Notes: a model not told the origin generated them from the letters alone. DNA of 64,000 nt from Chloroflexota bacterium (GCA_021414245.1 JAIOOU010000015.1:372001-436000); one strand, 5' to 3'; shown: positions 54,884 to 62,843, numbered from the stretch's first letter. A program made the numbers and translations.

Positions 54884-56593
54884 CTAATATTTCCTCTCCA
54901 CGGGCTTCCACATGGAGATATCAACAGGGATGTAATCCAACTTCGGACCGGCAGGGGTGAAGTGTGCCATGGTGTGCTTCAACCAGTTCTCATCATCACG
55001 GACCTTGTAATCCCGCCGCGCATGCCCGCCGCGGGATTCTGTGCGGGTCAAGGCCCCAAGGGTGGCCACTTCGGCCACGTCAATCATGAATCCGGTTTCA
55101 ATGGCGCGCTCCAGGTCCGTGTTGTAGAGCAGGCTCTTGTCCTTCAACGAAATGAATTTATATCTTTCCTTCAACTCGCGGATCTTGTTAAGACCCGCCT
55201 GCATCTGCTCGCCGGTGCGGAAAACCCCCATGCTGGCATCCAGGGTTTTGCGTAACTCCCTGCGGATCTGGTAATGGTCTTCCGTGCCTTTGGATTGCAT
55301 CAGCGCATCGATCTTTGCCCATTCCTGCTCGGCGCCTTTGGGAATGTCCGCCACGGATGCATTCGCGCAATATCGCGCCGCCTCCTCCCCGGCCACCCGT
55401 CCCCAGACCAGGCATTCCGCAGTTGAGTTTGCACCAAGCCGGTTGGCACCGTGCAGGGATACGCAGGAGACTTCCCCCGCCGCCCAGACATTTTCAACCC
55501 CGGTGTGGCCTTTGATGTCGGTATGCACACCGCCCATGGTGTAATGCGCCACAGGACGGATCGGGATCGGTTTTTCGATCGGGTCAAGCCCGATGTGTTT
55601 GATGGTCACTTCACGGATGAGCGGCAGTCGCTCAAGAATTTTTTCCCTGCCGAGGTGGCGCAGATCCAAATGAATGTAATCCAGCCCGTCCGGTCCGGTA
55701 AAGCCGCGGCCCGCTTCGATCTCGGTCATCTCCGAGCGGGAGACCATGTCACGCGGGGCAAGTTCCATCTTGGACGGGGCATACGTCCCCATGAAGCGTT
55801 CGCCGGTGTTGTTGAGCAGGGTCCCGCCTTCGCCGCGGCAGGCTTCCGTCATCAAAATACCGCTGGGAATCAAACCTGTCGGGTGGAATTGAATGAACTC
55901 CATATCCTTGAGCGGGAGGCCCGCGCGATAAGCCATTGCAAGACCGTCACCGGTGACGGTTTCGGAGTAGGTGGTGAATCCAAAGATCTGGCCGGCTCCA
56001 CCGGTGGCGAGGATGAGCGCCTTGCCGCGGATCAAAACGTGACGGCCATGGATCATGTCGATCATGGACAGGCCCGCGAAGCGGTTGTTCTCAATAATGA
56101 TGGAGGTGACAAAACCCTCATCGTAACGATTGAGCTTTTTGGTGTGCTTCATCAAAGTGTCGTACAAGGTCTGCATTTCGAGGAATCCGGTCTTGTCAGC
56201 GGCAAAAACGGCCCGGGGGAACGTGTGCCCTCCAAACGGTCGTTGAGCGATGCGTCCGTCTTCGCGCCGGGACCAGGGAATGCCCCAGTGATCCAAATGT
56301 AAAATTTCCTTGGGCATTTCATGCACAAAGAAATCCACTACATTTTGATCGGACAAAAAGTCTGAACCTTTGACTGTGTCCCAGGCGTGCAGTTCATAGC
56401 TGTCGCCTTCGTCCTGCCGCATGACTGCGGCAGTCCCCCCTTCGGCCGCAACCGAGTGGGCGCGCATCAATTGAAGCTTTGAAACGAGTGCAATGTCCAG
56501 TTCCCCCTTGCTTTGCCGGGCGGCTTCCAGCGCGGCCCGCAGCCCCGCCAGTCCCGTGCCCAAAATGACCAGGTCGTGATTATATACATCCAT
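54884..56593 (-). CDS. Fumarate reductase-type flavoprotein subunit (second set)
   Basis: 569 residues. VILGTGLAGLRAALEAA (FAD), MRAHSVAAEGG with the flavin-linking His, WGIPWSRREDGRIAQRPFGG, GILMTEACRGEGG and PVAHYTMGGVHTD are in order. The pattern (DTVKGSDFLSDQNVVDFFVH, FAADKTGF) is closer to FrdA of E. coli than to the first SdhA here. The complex may work as a second succinate dehydrogenase or run in the fumarate reduction direction at low oxygen. A CRP-like palindrome lies 78 bases upstream. Confidence 0.94.
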   Translation of the reverse strand: MDVYNHDLVILGTGLAGLRAALEAARQSKGELDIALVSKLQLMRAHSVAAEGGTAAVMRQDEGDSYELHAWDTVKGSDFLSDQNVVDFFVHEMPKEILHLDHWGIPWSRREDGRIAQRPFGGHTFPRAVFAADKTGFLEMQTLYDTLMKHTKKLNRYDEGFVTSIIIENNRFAGLSMIDMIHGRHVLIRGKALILATGGAGQIFGFTTYSETVTGDGLAMAYRAGLPLKDMEFIQFHPTGLIPSGILMTEACRGEGGTLLNNTGERFMGTYAPSKMELAPRDMVSRSEMTEIEAGRGFTGPDGLDYIHLDLRHLGREKILERLPLIREVTIKHIGLDPIEKPIPIRPVAHYTMGGVHTDIKGHTGVENVWAAGEVSCVSLHGANRLGANSTAECLVWGRVAGEEAARYCANASVADIPKGAEQEWAKIDALMQSKGTEDHYQIRRELRKTLDASMGVFRTGEQMQAGLNKIRELKERYKFISLKDKSLLYNTDLERAIETGFMIDVAEVATLGALTRTESRGGHARRDYKVRDDENWLKHTMAHFTPAGPKLDYIPVDISMWKPVERKY

Positions 56594-56670
56594 GAGCCTT
56601 TATTCTCCTTGCAGAATAAATCAGGTGGTCAAACTGATATTTATTGTAGCCTTTATCCTCTTTTTACCTA

Positions 56671-56684
56671 GTGATAATTGTCAT
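56671..56684. promoter_or_regulatory. CRP-family-like site upstream of the second SDH/FRD operon
   Basis: GTGATAATTGTCAT fits GTGA-N6-TCAC with one mismatch. With its flank AGTGAYRATTGTCAY it matches the site at 58969. Confidence 0.5.
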
Positions 56685-56770
56685 GGAATGCGCGGAATGT
56701 AGTCACGGCAGTGGAATCAAAAAGGGCCGGGCTTTCACCATGACCCTGCTGTTTAAATGAAAAAAATTGA

Positions 56771-56845
56771 ACCGCGAAGCCCGCAAGGAACGCGAAGAAA
56801 ATCCTTCACTCTTTGCGAACTTCGCGCTCTTCGCGGTAAAAAGAC
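56771..56845. repeat. Palindromic ACCGCGAAG repeat element
   Basis: Begins ACCGCGAAG and ends CTTCGCGGT, with GCGAAG/CTTCGC motifs repeated inside. It can fold into a long hairpin. It lies between the second SDH operon and the DUF1304 gene. The whole 56594-56877 interval has no supported gene. Confidence 0.7.
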
Positions 56846-56877
56846 GGATGAGCAGCAACAAATTCTTTTTTATCGCC

Positions 56878-57225
56878 CTACGCCACCAGAAGAAGCACAA
56901 GCCCGATCAGGGCGGGCAGGGCTTGAATGAAGAAGATCCTCCTGCTGACTGTGGAGGCGCCGTAGACGCCTGCGATGATGACACAGCTTAGAAAGAAAAT
57001 CCTGACCGGCTCGTCTGCAAAGAGTCCCCAGACCAGACCGGCCGCAAGAAAACCGTTGTAAAGTCCCTGATTGGCCGCCAGTGTTTTGGACTGGGCCGCA
57101 AATTCCGCAGTGGTGCGGAAGGATTTCCGTCCGGCAGGCTTCTCCCACAGGAACATTTCCAGGATCATAAAGTAAAGATGCAAAAGTGCCACGATACCGA
57201 TAATGATATTTACGACGAGGTCCAT
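56878..57225 (-). CDS. DUF1304 membrane protein
   Basis: 115 residues, AAGGAG before the ATG. Four hydrophobic helices; LLHLYFMILEMFLWEKP, ANQGLYNGFLAAGLVWG and ASTVSRRIFFIQALPALIG are the DUF1304 signatures. Function is unknown; the family is small integral membrane proteins. It is a single-gene unit, closed by the palindromic repeat region downstream. Confidence 0.92.
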   Translation of the reverse strand: MDLVVNIIIGIVALLHLYFMILEMFLWEKPAGRKSFRTTAEFAAQSKTLAANQGLYNGFLAAGLVWGLFADEPVRIFFLSCVIIAGVYGASTVSRRIFFIQALPALIGLVLLLVA

Positions 57226-57281
57226 ATTTTCTCCTTGTAGTTTATGTCATCAGAAATACTTTATTACGATGATACCCCACA

Positions 57282-57320
57282 AAATAAAAGTCGGGACCGA
57301 ATCGGTCCCGACTTTTATTT
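57282..57320. terminator. Bidirectional terminator
   Basis: AAATAAAAGTCGGGACCGA and its complement form a 19-bp stem after icd. Confidence 0.95.
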
Positions 57321-57333
57321 CAACCAAACAACC

Positions 57334-58905
57334 TTATTTCTTTTTTCCGACTTTCTTGGCAGGTTTTTTTGCTGTGACCTTCTTCTTCGGCGCAGCTTTC
57401 TTTACAATTTTCTTAACTGACTTTTTGACTGCGGCTTTTTTCGAAACCACTTTCTTTGCAGCGGGCGCTTTTGCAGAAACAGTCCTGGGAGCCGGGATTT
57501 CCTTATCCATCCAGTTGATGATGGCATCGCCAAACTCGGAGCACTTGATCTCCTTCGCGCCGTCCATCAGGCGGGCGAAGTCATAGGTGACGGTCTTGGC
57601 GGCCACCGCGCCTTCCATGCCTTTCACGATCAGATCCGCAGCCTCCCCCCAGCCCAGGTAGCGCAGCATCATCTCGCCGGAGAGGATGACCGAACCGGGG
57701 TTCACCTTGTCCAGGTCCGCATATTTTGGTGCGGTGCCGTGGGTGGCCTCAAAGATGGCATGTCCGGTGACATAGTTAATGTTGGCGCCCGGGGCAATGC
57801 CAATCCCGCCGACCTGTGCAGCCAGCGCGTCGGAGAGGTAATCGCCGTTGAGATTGAGGGTGGCGATCACATCGTAATCCTTTGGGCGGATCAGGGTGAA
57901 CTGCAGGCTGACGTCCGCGATCGAGTCCTTGATCAGGAGCATGGACTTCCATTTGCCGTTACCGTGGGTGAACCACAACTTCAAGGCTTCTTCCACTTCG
58001 CCCTTGATATCATTCTGTTGGGCCGGGCTCATCATATCGAAGCCCGGGTCGATCATCTTGGCATTCTCTTCCACGCTCAGATCGGGTCTGGATTCCTTGT
58101 TACCTAGGATCCAGGTCTCGCGCTCGGTAACGATCTGTCCACGAAACTCACGTTTGGCGAGCGCGTAGCCCCAATCCTTGAAGGCGCCTTCGGTGAACTT
58201 CATGATGTTGCCCTTGTGGACGAAGTTTACGCTCTTGCGATGATTATCCAATGCCCACTGAATGGCAGCGCGGACCAGTCTTTCGGTGCCCTCCACGGAG
58301 ACCGGTTTGATGCCCAGTCCGGCTGTTTCAGGGAAACGCATCTTGGCATATTCCTTCGGGAAGGCTTCCTTGAAAAGCTCCTTGAACTTTTTGTTGTCTT
58401 CGGTGCCATAGGCAAATTCGATGCCTGTATAAATATCCTCGGTGTTCTCACGGAAGATGACCATGTCCACATGTTCGGGATGCTTCACAGGCGAAGGCAC
58501 GCCCGTGTACCAGCGCACCGGGCGCAGACAAACATACAGGTCCAGCAGCTTGCGCAGGGCCACATTCAAGGAACGAATGCCGCCGCCGATCGGAGTGGTC
58601 AACGGACCTTTGATGCCCACCAGAAATTCCTTGAAGGCTTCCACGGTCTCATCGGGCAGCCAGCTCTGGAACATCTTGAACGACTTCTCACCGGCGTACA
58701 CTTCCATCCAATGGATCCTGCGCTTGCCGCCGTAGGCTTTTTCCACCGCCGCATCCAGCACACGCTCCGAGGCGCGCCAGATGTCGCGGCCTGTCCCATC
58801 GCCTTCCACATAGGGAATGATCGGGTTATTGGGAACTTTCAGCTTTCCGTTTTCGATTGAAATCTTCGCCCCGCCTGCCGGGACAGTAACGTTTGTGTAT
58901 GTCAT
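57334..58905 (-). CDS. icd: NADP-dependent isocitrate dehydrogenase with lysine-rich tail
   Basis: 523 residues. The core (1-460) matches E. coli Icd: [19 protein letters not shown] (substrate Ser and Asn), [31 protein letters not shown], and [18 protein letters not shown] with Lys-Tyr and later Tyr and Arg (YDFARL) that select NADP. It converts isocitrate to 2-oxoglutarate. After MDKEIPAPR a tail of about 50 residues made of Lys, Ala, Val and Pro ([19 protein letters not shown]) resembles histone H1 tails and is absent from normal Icd. The first residues to about 25 are also extra. A CRP-like palindrome lies 64 bases upstream. Confidence 0.96.
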   Translation of the reverse strand: MTYTNVTVPAGGAKISIENGKLKVPNNPIIPYVEGDGTGRDIWRASERVLDAAVEKAYGGKRRIHWMEVYAGEKSFKMFQSWLPDETVEAFKEFLVGIKGPLTTPIGGGIRSLNVALRKLLDLYVCLRPVRWYTGVPSPVKHPEHVDMVIFRENTEDIYTGIEFAYGTEDNKKFKELFKEAFPKEYAKMRFPETAGLGIKPVSVEGTERLVRAAIQWALDNHRKSVNFVHKGNIMKFTEGAFKDWGYALAKREFRGQIVTERETWILGNKESRPDLSVEENAKMIDPGFDMMSPAQQNDIKGEVEEALKLWFTHGNGKWKSMLLIKDSIADVSLQFTLIRPKDYDVIATLNLNGDYLSDALAAQVGGIGIAPGANINYVTGHAIFEATHGTAPKYADLDKVNPGSVILSGEMMLRYLGWGEAADLIVKGMEGAVAAKTVTYDFARLMDGAKEIKCSEFGDAIINWMDKEIPAPRTVSAKAPAAKKVVSKKAAVKKSVKKIVKKAAPKKKVTAKKPAKKVGKKK

Positions 58906-58938
58906 GCTGACCTCTTTTGTTTGTGAAAAGTTTTTCAG

Positions 58939-58944
58939 ATTATA
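58939..58944 (-). promoter_or_regulatory. -10 element of icd
   Basis: TATAAT on the minus strand, 34 bases before the ATG. The CRP-like site at 58969 is about where an activator would bind. Confidence 0.6.
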
Positions 58945-58968
58945 ACATGCGGACTTTTTCTTCCTTCA

Positions 58969-58982
58969 GTGACGATTGTCAC
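58969..58982. promoter_or_regulatory. CRP-family-like site upstream of icd
   Basis: GTGACGATTGTCAC, a perfect GTGA-N6-TCAC palindrome between the divergent icd and uracil permease promoters. Confidence 0.6.
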
Positions 58983-59041
58983 CCTTCGCGCTTCCTCTCT
59001 GACCCGAAACCTGTTCCAAGGCGATTGAAAATTTTCACACC

Positions 59042-59069
59042 TTGACACTCTTTAAAATCGGCGTAAAAT
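59042..59069 (+). promoter_or_regulatory. Promoter of the uracil permease leader
   Basis: TTGACA at 59042-59047 and TAAAAT at 59064-59069, 16 bases apart. Start of transcription is expected near 59076. Confidence 0.75.
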
Positions 59070-59079
59070 TCGGCTCAAT

Positions 59080-59151
59080 ATGTCCGAAAAACTTCGAGGC
59101 AAACCCCAGTTCCCCCAACATTGCTTTGGAACGAGTGTTTTTGTTTTGTGA
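59080..59151 (+). CDS. 23-residue leader peptide before the uracil permease attenuator
   Basis: ATG within a few bases of the predicted transcript start opens MSEKLRGKPQFPQHCFGTSV plus FVL and stops with TGA four bases before the terminator stem. The last codons lie in a U-rich run (GTTTTTGTTTTGTG). This matches the arrangement of the E. coli pyrBI leader, where UTP shortage slows polymerase in a U-rich stretch and lets a translating ribosome disrupt the terminator. No ribosome site precedes it, so initiation would be leaderless. Translation is inferred, not shown. Confidence 0.55.
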   Translation: MSEKLRGKPQFPQHCFGTSVFVL

Positions 59152-59155
59152 TTTG

Positions 59156-59185
59156 GAGAGTCGCTTTTAGCGGCTCTCTTTTTTT
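59156..59185 (+). terminator. Attenuator (leader terminator) of the uracil permease gene
   Basis: Stem GAGAGTCGC / GCGGCTCTC (nine pairs, one G-U), five-base loop, then seven T. No plus-strand gene lies upstream, so it can only act on the permease leader. Confidence 0.85.
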
Positions 59186-59221
59186 GTGCATGTGCCGTCC
59201 AACCAAAGAGAGGAGAATGAT

Positions 59222-60712
59222 ATGGCAACAAAAAGCAGCAAGCCTAAAAAAGCCGCTCCCGCAAAACGGGCCGCGGCCGCAAAGCCCCAGGCGAAGAGTC
59301 AGCCCGCGGTTCAGAAGCAGCTGGAGGCGAAGCAGGAGGCGCCCGTCAAGGTCATGGGATATCTTCCCGATGACACCCCGCCCATGGGCGCGATGTTAAG
59401 CCTGGGCTTCCAGCAATTCCTGACCATGTTCCCAGCCACCGTGCTGGTGGCCATCCTGACCAAGTTCGATGTCGGCATAACCCTGCTCGCATCCGGACTC
59501 GGCACCATCGTTGCATTGCTGGTTTCAAAACGCAAGATCCCGATGTACTACGGTTCGTCCTTTTCCTATATTGCCGTCATCATCACGGTCATGAGCAAAT
59601 TTGCACCGGACTGCTTCAACTCCACGGCGGTCTATTGCCCGGAAGGTGTGAAGATCGTGCAGGTCGGCATCATCCTGACTGCGGTCTTTGAGATCCTGGT
59701 CGGTTTACTCATCATGCGCATTGGCAAAACCGCACTGGACCGGGTGCTTCCGCCCATCGTGACTGGCTCAATGGCCATGGTCATCGGTATTGCGCTGGCC
59801 AATGCCGCCCTGGGAAATGCCGGCAACTGGGCAGCTCCTGAATTGGCGGCCACCACATGGACGGTGGCTTTCATCACGTTGATCGCAACCATTTTGTTCT
59901 CTGTGTATCTGCAAGGCAAGGGACTGATCGGCATGCTGCCGATCCTGCTGGGTGCGATTTTCGGCTATCTGGTCTCCATCCCGTTCGGGCTGGTGCACTT
60001 TGACAATGTCTACAGCGCGGGCTGGCTGGAAATGCCGAAATTCACCTTCCCGGCCTTCACCAATCCCGAAGCCTGGGGCATGGCTCTCAGCATTGCGCTG
60101 ATCTTCATTGCCACCGTTCCTGAATCCACGGCCCACCTGTACCAGATGAGCCTGTACATTGATGAGCTCGCCGCGGAAATGGGACGCAAGCCCTACAACA
60201 TCAAGGAACTGATCGGTCTTAACCTTGTAGCCGACGGTTCGGACGATATTGTGGTCGGTCTGCTGGGCGGTTCAGCCGGCACAAATTACGGCGAGAACAA
60301 TTCACTGATGGCCATCACGCGTAACTACTCCACGGCTGTGTTGATGACCGCCGGGGTGATGGCCGTTGTGCTGGGCTTCTTTGGAAAACTGGTGGCCCTG
60401 GTCAACACCATGCCGGCAGCCGTGGTCGGCGGACTGAGCATCTATCTGTTTGGTGTGATCGGCATGCAGGGCGTAGCCCTGATCCAATCCGAAAAGGTCA
60501 ATCTGTTCGACCCGAAGCAGCTGGCGGTGGGCGCCATCATCCTGATCTGCGGGATCGGCGGCAACCTGGCCCTGCCCAACGGCGTGTTCCCCTTCCACGT
60601 GCCTTATTTATTCCCCAACGGAATTCCCGCCATTGTGTTCGCAGCCATCCTCGGGATCCTGGTCAACACGATCTTCCTGATCTTCAAGGCTCCCGCAGTA
60701 CGCGGCGATTAA
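59222..60712 (+). CDS. Uracil permease (NCS2 family) with Lys/Ala-rich N-terminal tail
   Basis: 496 residues from the ATG at 59222 (GAGAGGAG before it). Residues 1-45 are Lys, Ala, Pro and Gln only (start MATKSSKPKKAAPAKRAAAA), an extension not found in normal NCS2 carriers. Twelve or more helices follow. The substrate signature in the later helices, GTNYGENNSLMAITRNYS, matches UraA (TYGENIGVMAITR) and points to uracil. It imports uracil with protons. The next gene is dihydroorotase, and the leader has an attenuator, so uptake is probably set by the pyrimidine pool. Confidence 0.9.
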   Translation: MATKSSKPKKAAPAKRAAAAKPQAKSQPAVQKQLEAKQEAPVKVMGYLPDDTPPMGAMLSLGFQQFLTMFPATVLVAILTKFDVGITLLASGLGTIVALLVSKRKIPMYYGSSFSYIAVIITVMSKFAPDCFNSTAVYCPEGVKIVQVGIILTAVFEILVGLLIMRIGKTALDRVLPPIVTGSMAMVIGIALANAALGNAGNWAAPELAATTWTVAFITLIATILFSVYLQGKGLIGMLPILLGAIFGYLVSIPFGLVHFDNVYSAGWLEMPKFTFPAFTNPEAWGMALSIALIFIATVPESTAHLYQMSLYIDELAAEMGRKPYNIKELIGLNLVADGSDDIVVGLLGGSAGTNYGENNSLMAITRNYSTAVLMTAGVMAVVLGFFGKLVALVNTMPAAVVGGLSIYLFGVIGMQGVALIQSEKVNLFDPKQLAVGAIILICGIGGNLALPNGVFPFHVPYLFPNGIPAIVFAAILGILVNTIFLIFKAPAVRGD

Positions 60713-60741
60713 GTAAGATAGAACATACTTATCGTATACTT

Positions 60742-60777
60742 GGGATTGGGAGCAGACTCTGTTCCCAATCCCTTTTT
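60742..60777 (+). terminator. Rho-independent terminator after the permease
   Basis: GGGATTGGGA / TCCCAATCCC stem followed by TTTTT. Read-through would be needed for co-transcription of the dihydroorotase gene. Confidence 0.9.
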
Positions 60778-60826
60778 CATGCCCGTATCTTCCTTAACCT
60801 GAAACCTGATCCTGGAATCCTGACAC

Positions 60827-61897
60827 ATGCTCAAACTCCCCGGCCTGATCGATCCGCACGTCCACTTGCGCGAACCCGGCGCAACCCACAAGGAAGATTT
60901 TGACTCCGGTACTTCCGCAGCTTTGGCCGGCGGGATCACAACTGTGCTGGCCATGCCGAATACCAAACCCCCGATTTTTGACGCGGACACCCTCGATCTG
61001 GCCCTGACAACTGCAAAACAAAAGGCCCGCTGTGATTATGGTCAATATCTTGGCGCCGGCCCGGATAACTCCAATTGGCAAAGGAACGCAAGTGCCTCCG
61101 CCAGGTCCGCCGGGTTGAAAATGTATCTTGATTCTACTTTTGGCGAACTCCGCCTCGATGACATGACTCTCTGGCAGCCGCACTTCGAAAACTGGCCAAA
61201 GAGCATGCCCATTGTGGCTCACAGTGAAAGCCGCAGCATGGCCGCAGCCATCCTATTTGCCGCCATGCATGACCGCCCGGTACACATTGCCCACATTTCA
61301 TTAAAAGAAGAAGTGCTGCTGATCAAAGCCGCAAAGGAACGCGGCATCAAGGTGACTTGTGAGGTATGCCCGCATCATTTATTCCTCTCCAAAGAGGATA
61401 TTCCCGCCATCAGTCACGGACATCCCGGGCGGGGAGAGGTCCGTCCGCGCCTGGCAACACCGCAGGATGTGGATAGCCTGTGGAAAAATCTGGATGTAAT
61501 CGACTGTTTTGCCACCGATCATGCGCCTCATACGATCGAAGAAAAGGATTCAGAGAATCCTCCGCCTGGTTTTCCAGGCTTGGAGACCATTCTGCCCTTG
61601 TTGTTGACCGCAGTTTCCGAATCCAGACTCACAATCCCCGATTTAATCGCAAAGATGTACACCAACCCGAAGAGAATCTTCAATCTACCGGATCAACCTG
61701 AGACCTGGGTCGAAGTGGACGAGAACGAAACTTATGAAATCAAGGCTGCTGAGCAATTCACGCGTTGTAATTGGACCCCTTTCGAGGGTTGGAAGGTGAA
61801 GGGCAGGGTCCGCAAAGTGGTCTTGCGGGGCAGGACGGCCTTCGAAGACGGGACCGTTCAGGTTGAAGCAGGCTATGGTCAAAATGTGAGAGGGTAA
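60827..61897 (+). CDS. pyrC: Dihydroorotase, CAD-like
   Basis: 356 residues. Metal site: [10 protein letters not shown] (His11, His13), Lys98 in [14 protein letters not shown], His in PIVAHSES and VHIAHIS, and Asp in [10 protein letters not shown]. Later motifs [33 protein letters not shown] and HWTPFEG-like [21 protein letters not shown] follow the DHOase domain of animal CAD protein nearly step for step. It closes carbamoyl aspartate to dihydroorotate in pyrimidine synthesis. It has no fused ATCase or CPSase. The last residues GYGQNVRG also match CAD. Confidence 0.95.
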   Translation: MLKLPGLIDPHVHLREPGATHKEDFDSGTSAALAGGITTVLAMPNTKPPIFDADTLDLALTTAKQKARCDYGQYLGAGPDNSNWQRNASASARSAGLKMYLDSTFGELRLDDMTLWQPHFENWPKSMPIVAHSESRSMAAAILFAAMHDRPVHIAHISLKEEVLLIKAAKERGIKVTCEVCPHHLFLSKEDIPAISHGHPGRGEVRPRLATPQDVDSLWKNLDVIDCFATDHAPHTIEEKDSENPPPGFPGLETILPLLLTAVSESRLTIPDLIAKMYTNPKRIFNLPDQPETWVEVDENETYEIKAAEQFTRCNWTPFEGWKVKGRVRKVVLRGRTAFEDGTVQVEAGYGQNVRG

Positions 61898-61989
61898 ATC
61901 CTTTCATTGAACCAGCTTGGAAGCCGAAAGATGGTCATTTTTTAGGGTGCAAATTGAAGGGCTTATAAATTGCCTTATTGCTATCCGAA

Positions 61990-62440
61990 ATGCCTCGTTC
62001 TTTTGCCCATATTTGGGGGGTCTTGTTTAGACAACTATTTCTCAAAAGTCCCAAATCTGTGGATAACCGCCCTCAAACTGTGGAGAACTGCCCCCGCCTG
62101 TGGACAATAGGCACAATTGTTCGAAAAATGAACCGGCATGATTGTTTTTCATACCCCCATATATGGGGGGTAAAATTTTCAAAAACCAAGATATAGAAAA
62201 TTCAAAAAAGTGGCGATAATGACCAGGGCATGCGGTCATTAATGACCACCCCTGTGGATAACTTATCAGACACTCCTCCACAGTTGGAGATTGATCGAAA
62301 ATAGCGGCCAGCCGAAGGGGTGGGATGATCCGCACATACGTTCCCACGGGTGGGGTTGAATGTCTTTTGTCCACACTATCCACAGAGCCTACTACTATTA
62401 CGATTCCATATAAATATATATATACTACTTGAAACTGATA
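61990..62440. other. Candidate chromosomal replication origin (oriC)
   Basis: No gene lies in 61898-62506. Seven DnaA-box-like 9-mers: TGTGGATAA (62058), TGTGGAGAA (62079), TGTGGACAA (62099), TGTGGATAA (62253), TCCTCCACA (62274), TTGTCCACA (62367), CTATCCACA (62376). The first three are spaced 20-21 bases, two helical turns. After the last box come GAGCC, then TACTACTATTACGAT (62390-62404), DnaA-trio-like triplets, then an AT run to 62428. This is the order of a DnaA-trio unwinding system. Two CCCATAT(T/A)TGGGGGGT motifs and an AATGACC hairpin (62218-62240) also lie here. Confidence 0.75.
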
Positions 62441-62457
62441 AGTGAAAAAAGTACAAT
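62429..62457 (+). promoter_or_regulatory. Promoter of spoVS
   Basis: TTGAAA at 62429-62434 and TACAAT at 62452-62457, 17 bases apart. The -35 touches the AT-rich part of the candidate origin. Confidence 0.7.
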
Positions 62458-62506
62458 TCACTGAGAACAAGTCCGTTCCCTTCTTAGCCAACCTTGGGAG
62501 GTTGCC

Positions 62507-62767
62507 ATGGATATGATCAAAGTTTCAGCCAACTCCCGTACCTCTGCAGTCGCCGGGGCAATCGCGGGAGTGATCCGCGAGCATAAACGGGCGGAAGTGC
62601 AAGCCATAGGAGCTGGGGCTGTCAACCAAGCCGTCAAAGCGCTGGTCCTTGCCACCGGCTATCTGAAAAGCGACGGGATCGACGTGGTCTGTGTCCCGGA
62701 ATTCGCGGAGGTAACCATCGATGAAAAGGTGCGCACGGCGGTTAAATTGGTGATCGAACCTCGATAA
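62507..62767 (+). CDS. spoVS: SpoVS family protein
   Basis: 86 residues, the normal length, with GGGAGG before the ATG. IKVSANSRTSAVAGAIAGVI, AIGAGAVNQAVKALVLA and FAEVTIDEKVRTAVKLVIEP are the SpoVS signatures (Alba-like fold). In Bacillus it affects spore development and septation, and the family is also present in many bacteria that do not form spores, where it may bind nucleic acid. Here it sits next to the candidate origin. No other sporulation gene is in the window. Confidence 0.96.
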   Translation: MDMIKVSANSRTSAVAGAIAGVIREHKRAEVQAIGAGAVNQAVKALVLATGYLKSDGIDVVCVPEFAEVTIDEKVRTAVKLVIEPR

Positions 62768-62772
62768 TCATG

Positions 62773-62812
62773 AAAAAGAGAGGCTGCCTTGCACAAGGCA
62801 GCCTCTCTTTTT
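62773..62812 (+). terminator. Rho-independent terminator of spoVS
   Basis: AGAGAGGCTGCCTT, GCAC loop and AAGGCAGCCTCTCT, then T5. Confidence 0.95.
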
Positions 62813-62837
62813 ATTAGTCAGACAGGACAGGGTGGCG

Positions 62838-62843
62838 TATAAT
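62838..62843 (+). promoter_or_regulatory. -10 element of the lamin-tail protein gene
   Basis: TATAAT, 85 bases before the ATG. No convincing -35. Confidence 0.4.

Noticed and set aside
55451-56302. 283-codon plus-strand frame
   Set aside because: Antisense to the FrdA-like flavoprotein.
59076-59221. Purine, preQ1 or PyrR-type riboswitch in the permease leader
   Set aside because: No conserved core of these elements was recognised. The leader peptide, U-run and terminator explain the region without one.
61898-62506. A short gene in the gap after pyrC (e.g. 61978-62196 plus or 62042-62491 minus)
   Set aside because: The frames are crossed by clustered DnaA boxes and palindromes, have no ribosome site and no family resemblance.
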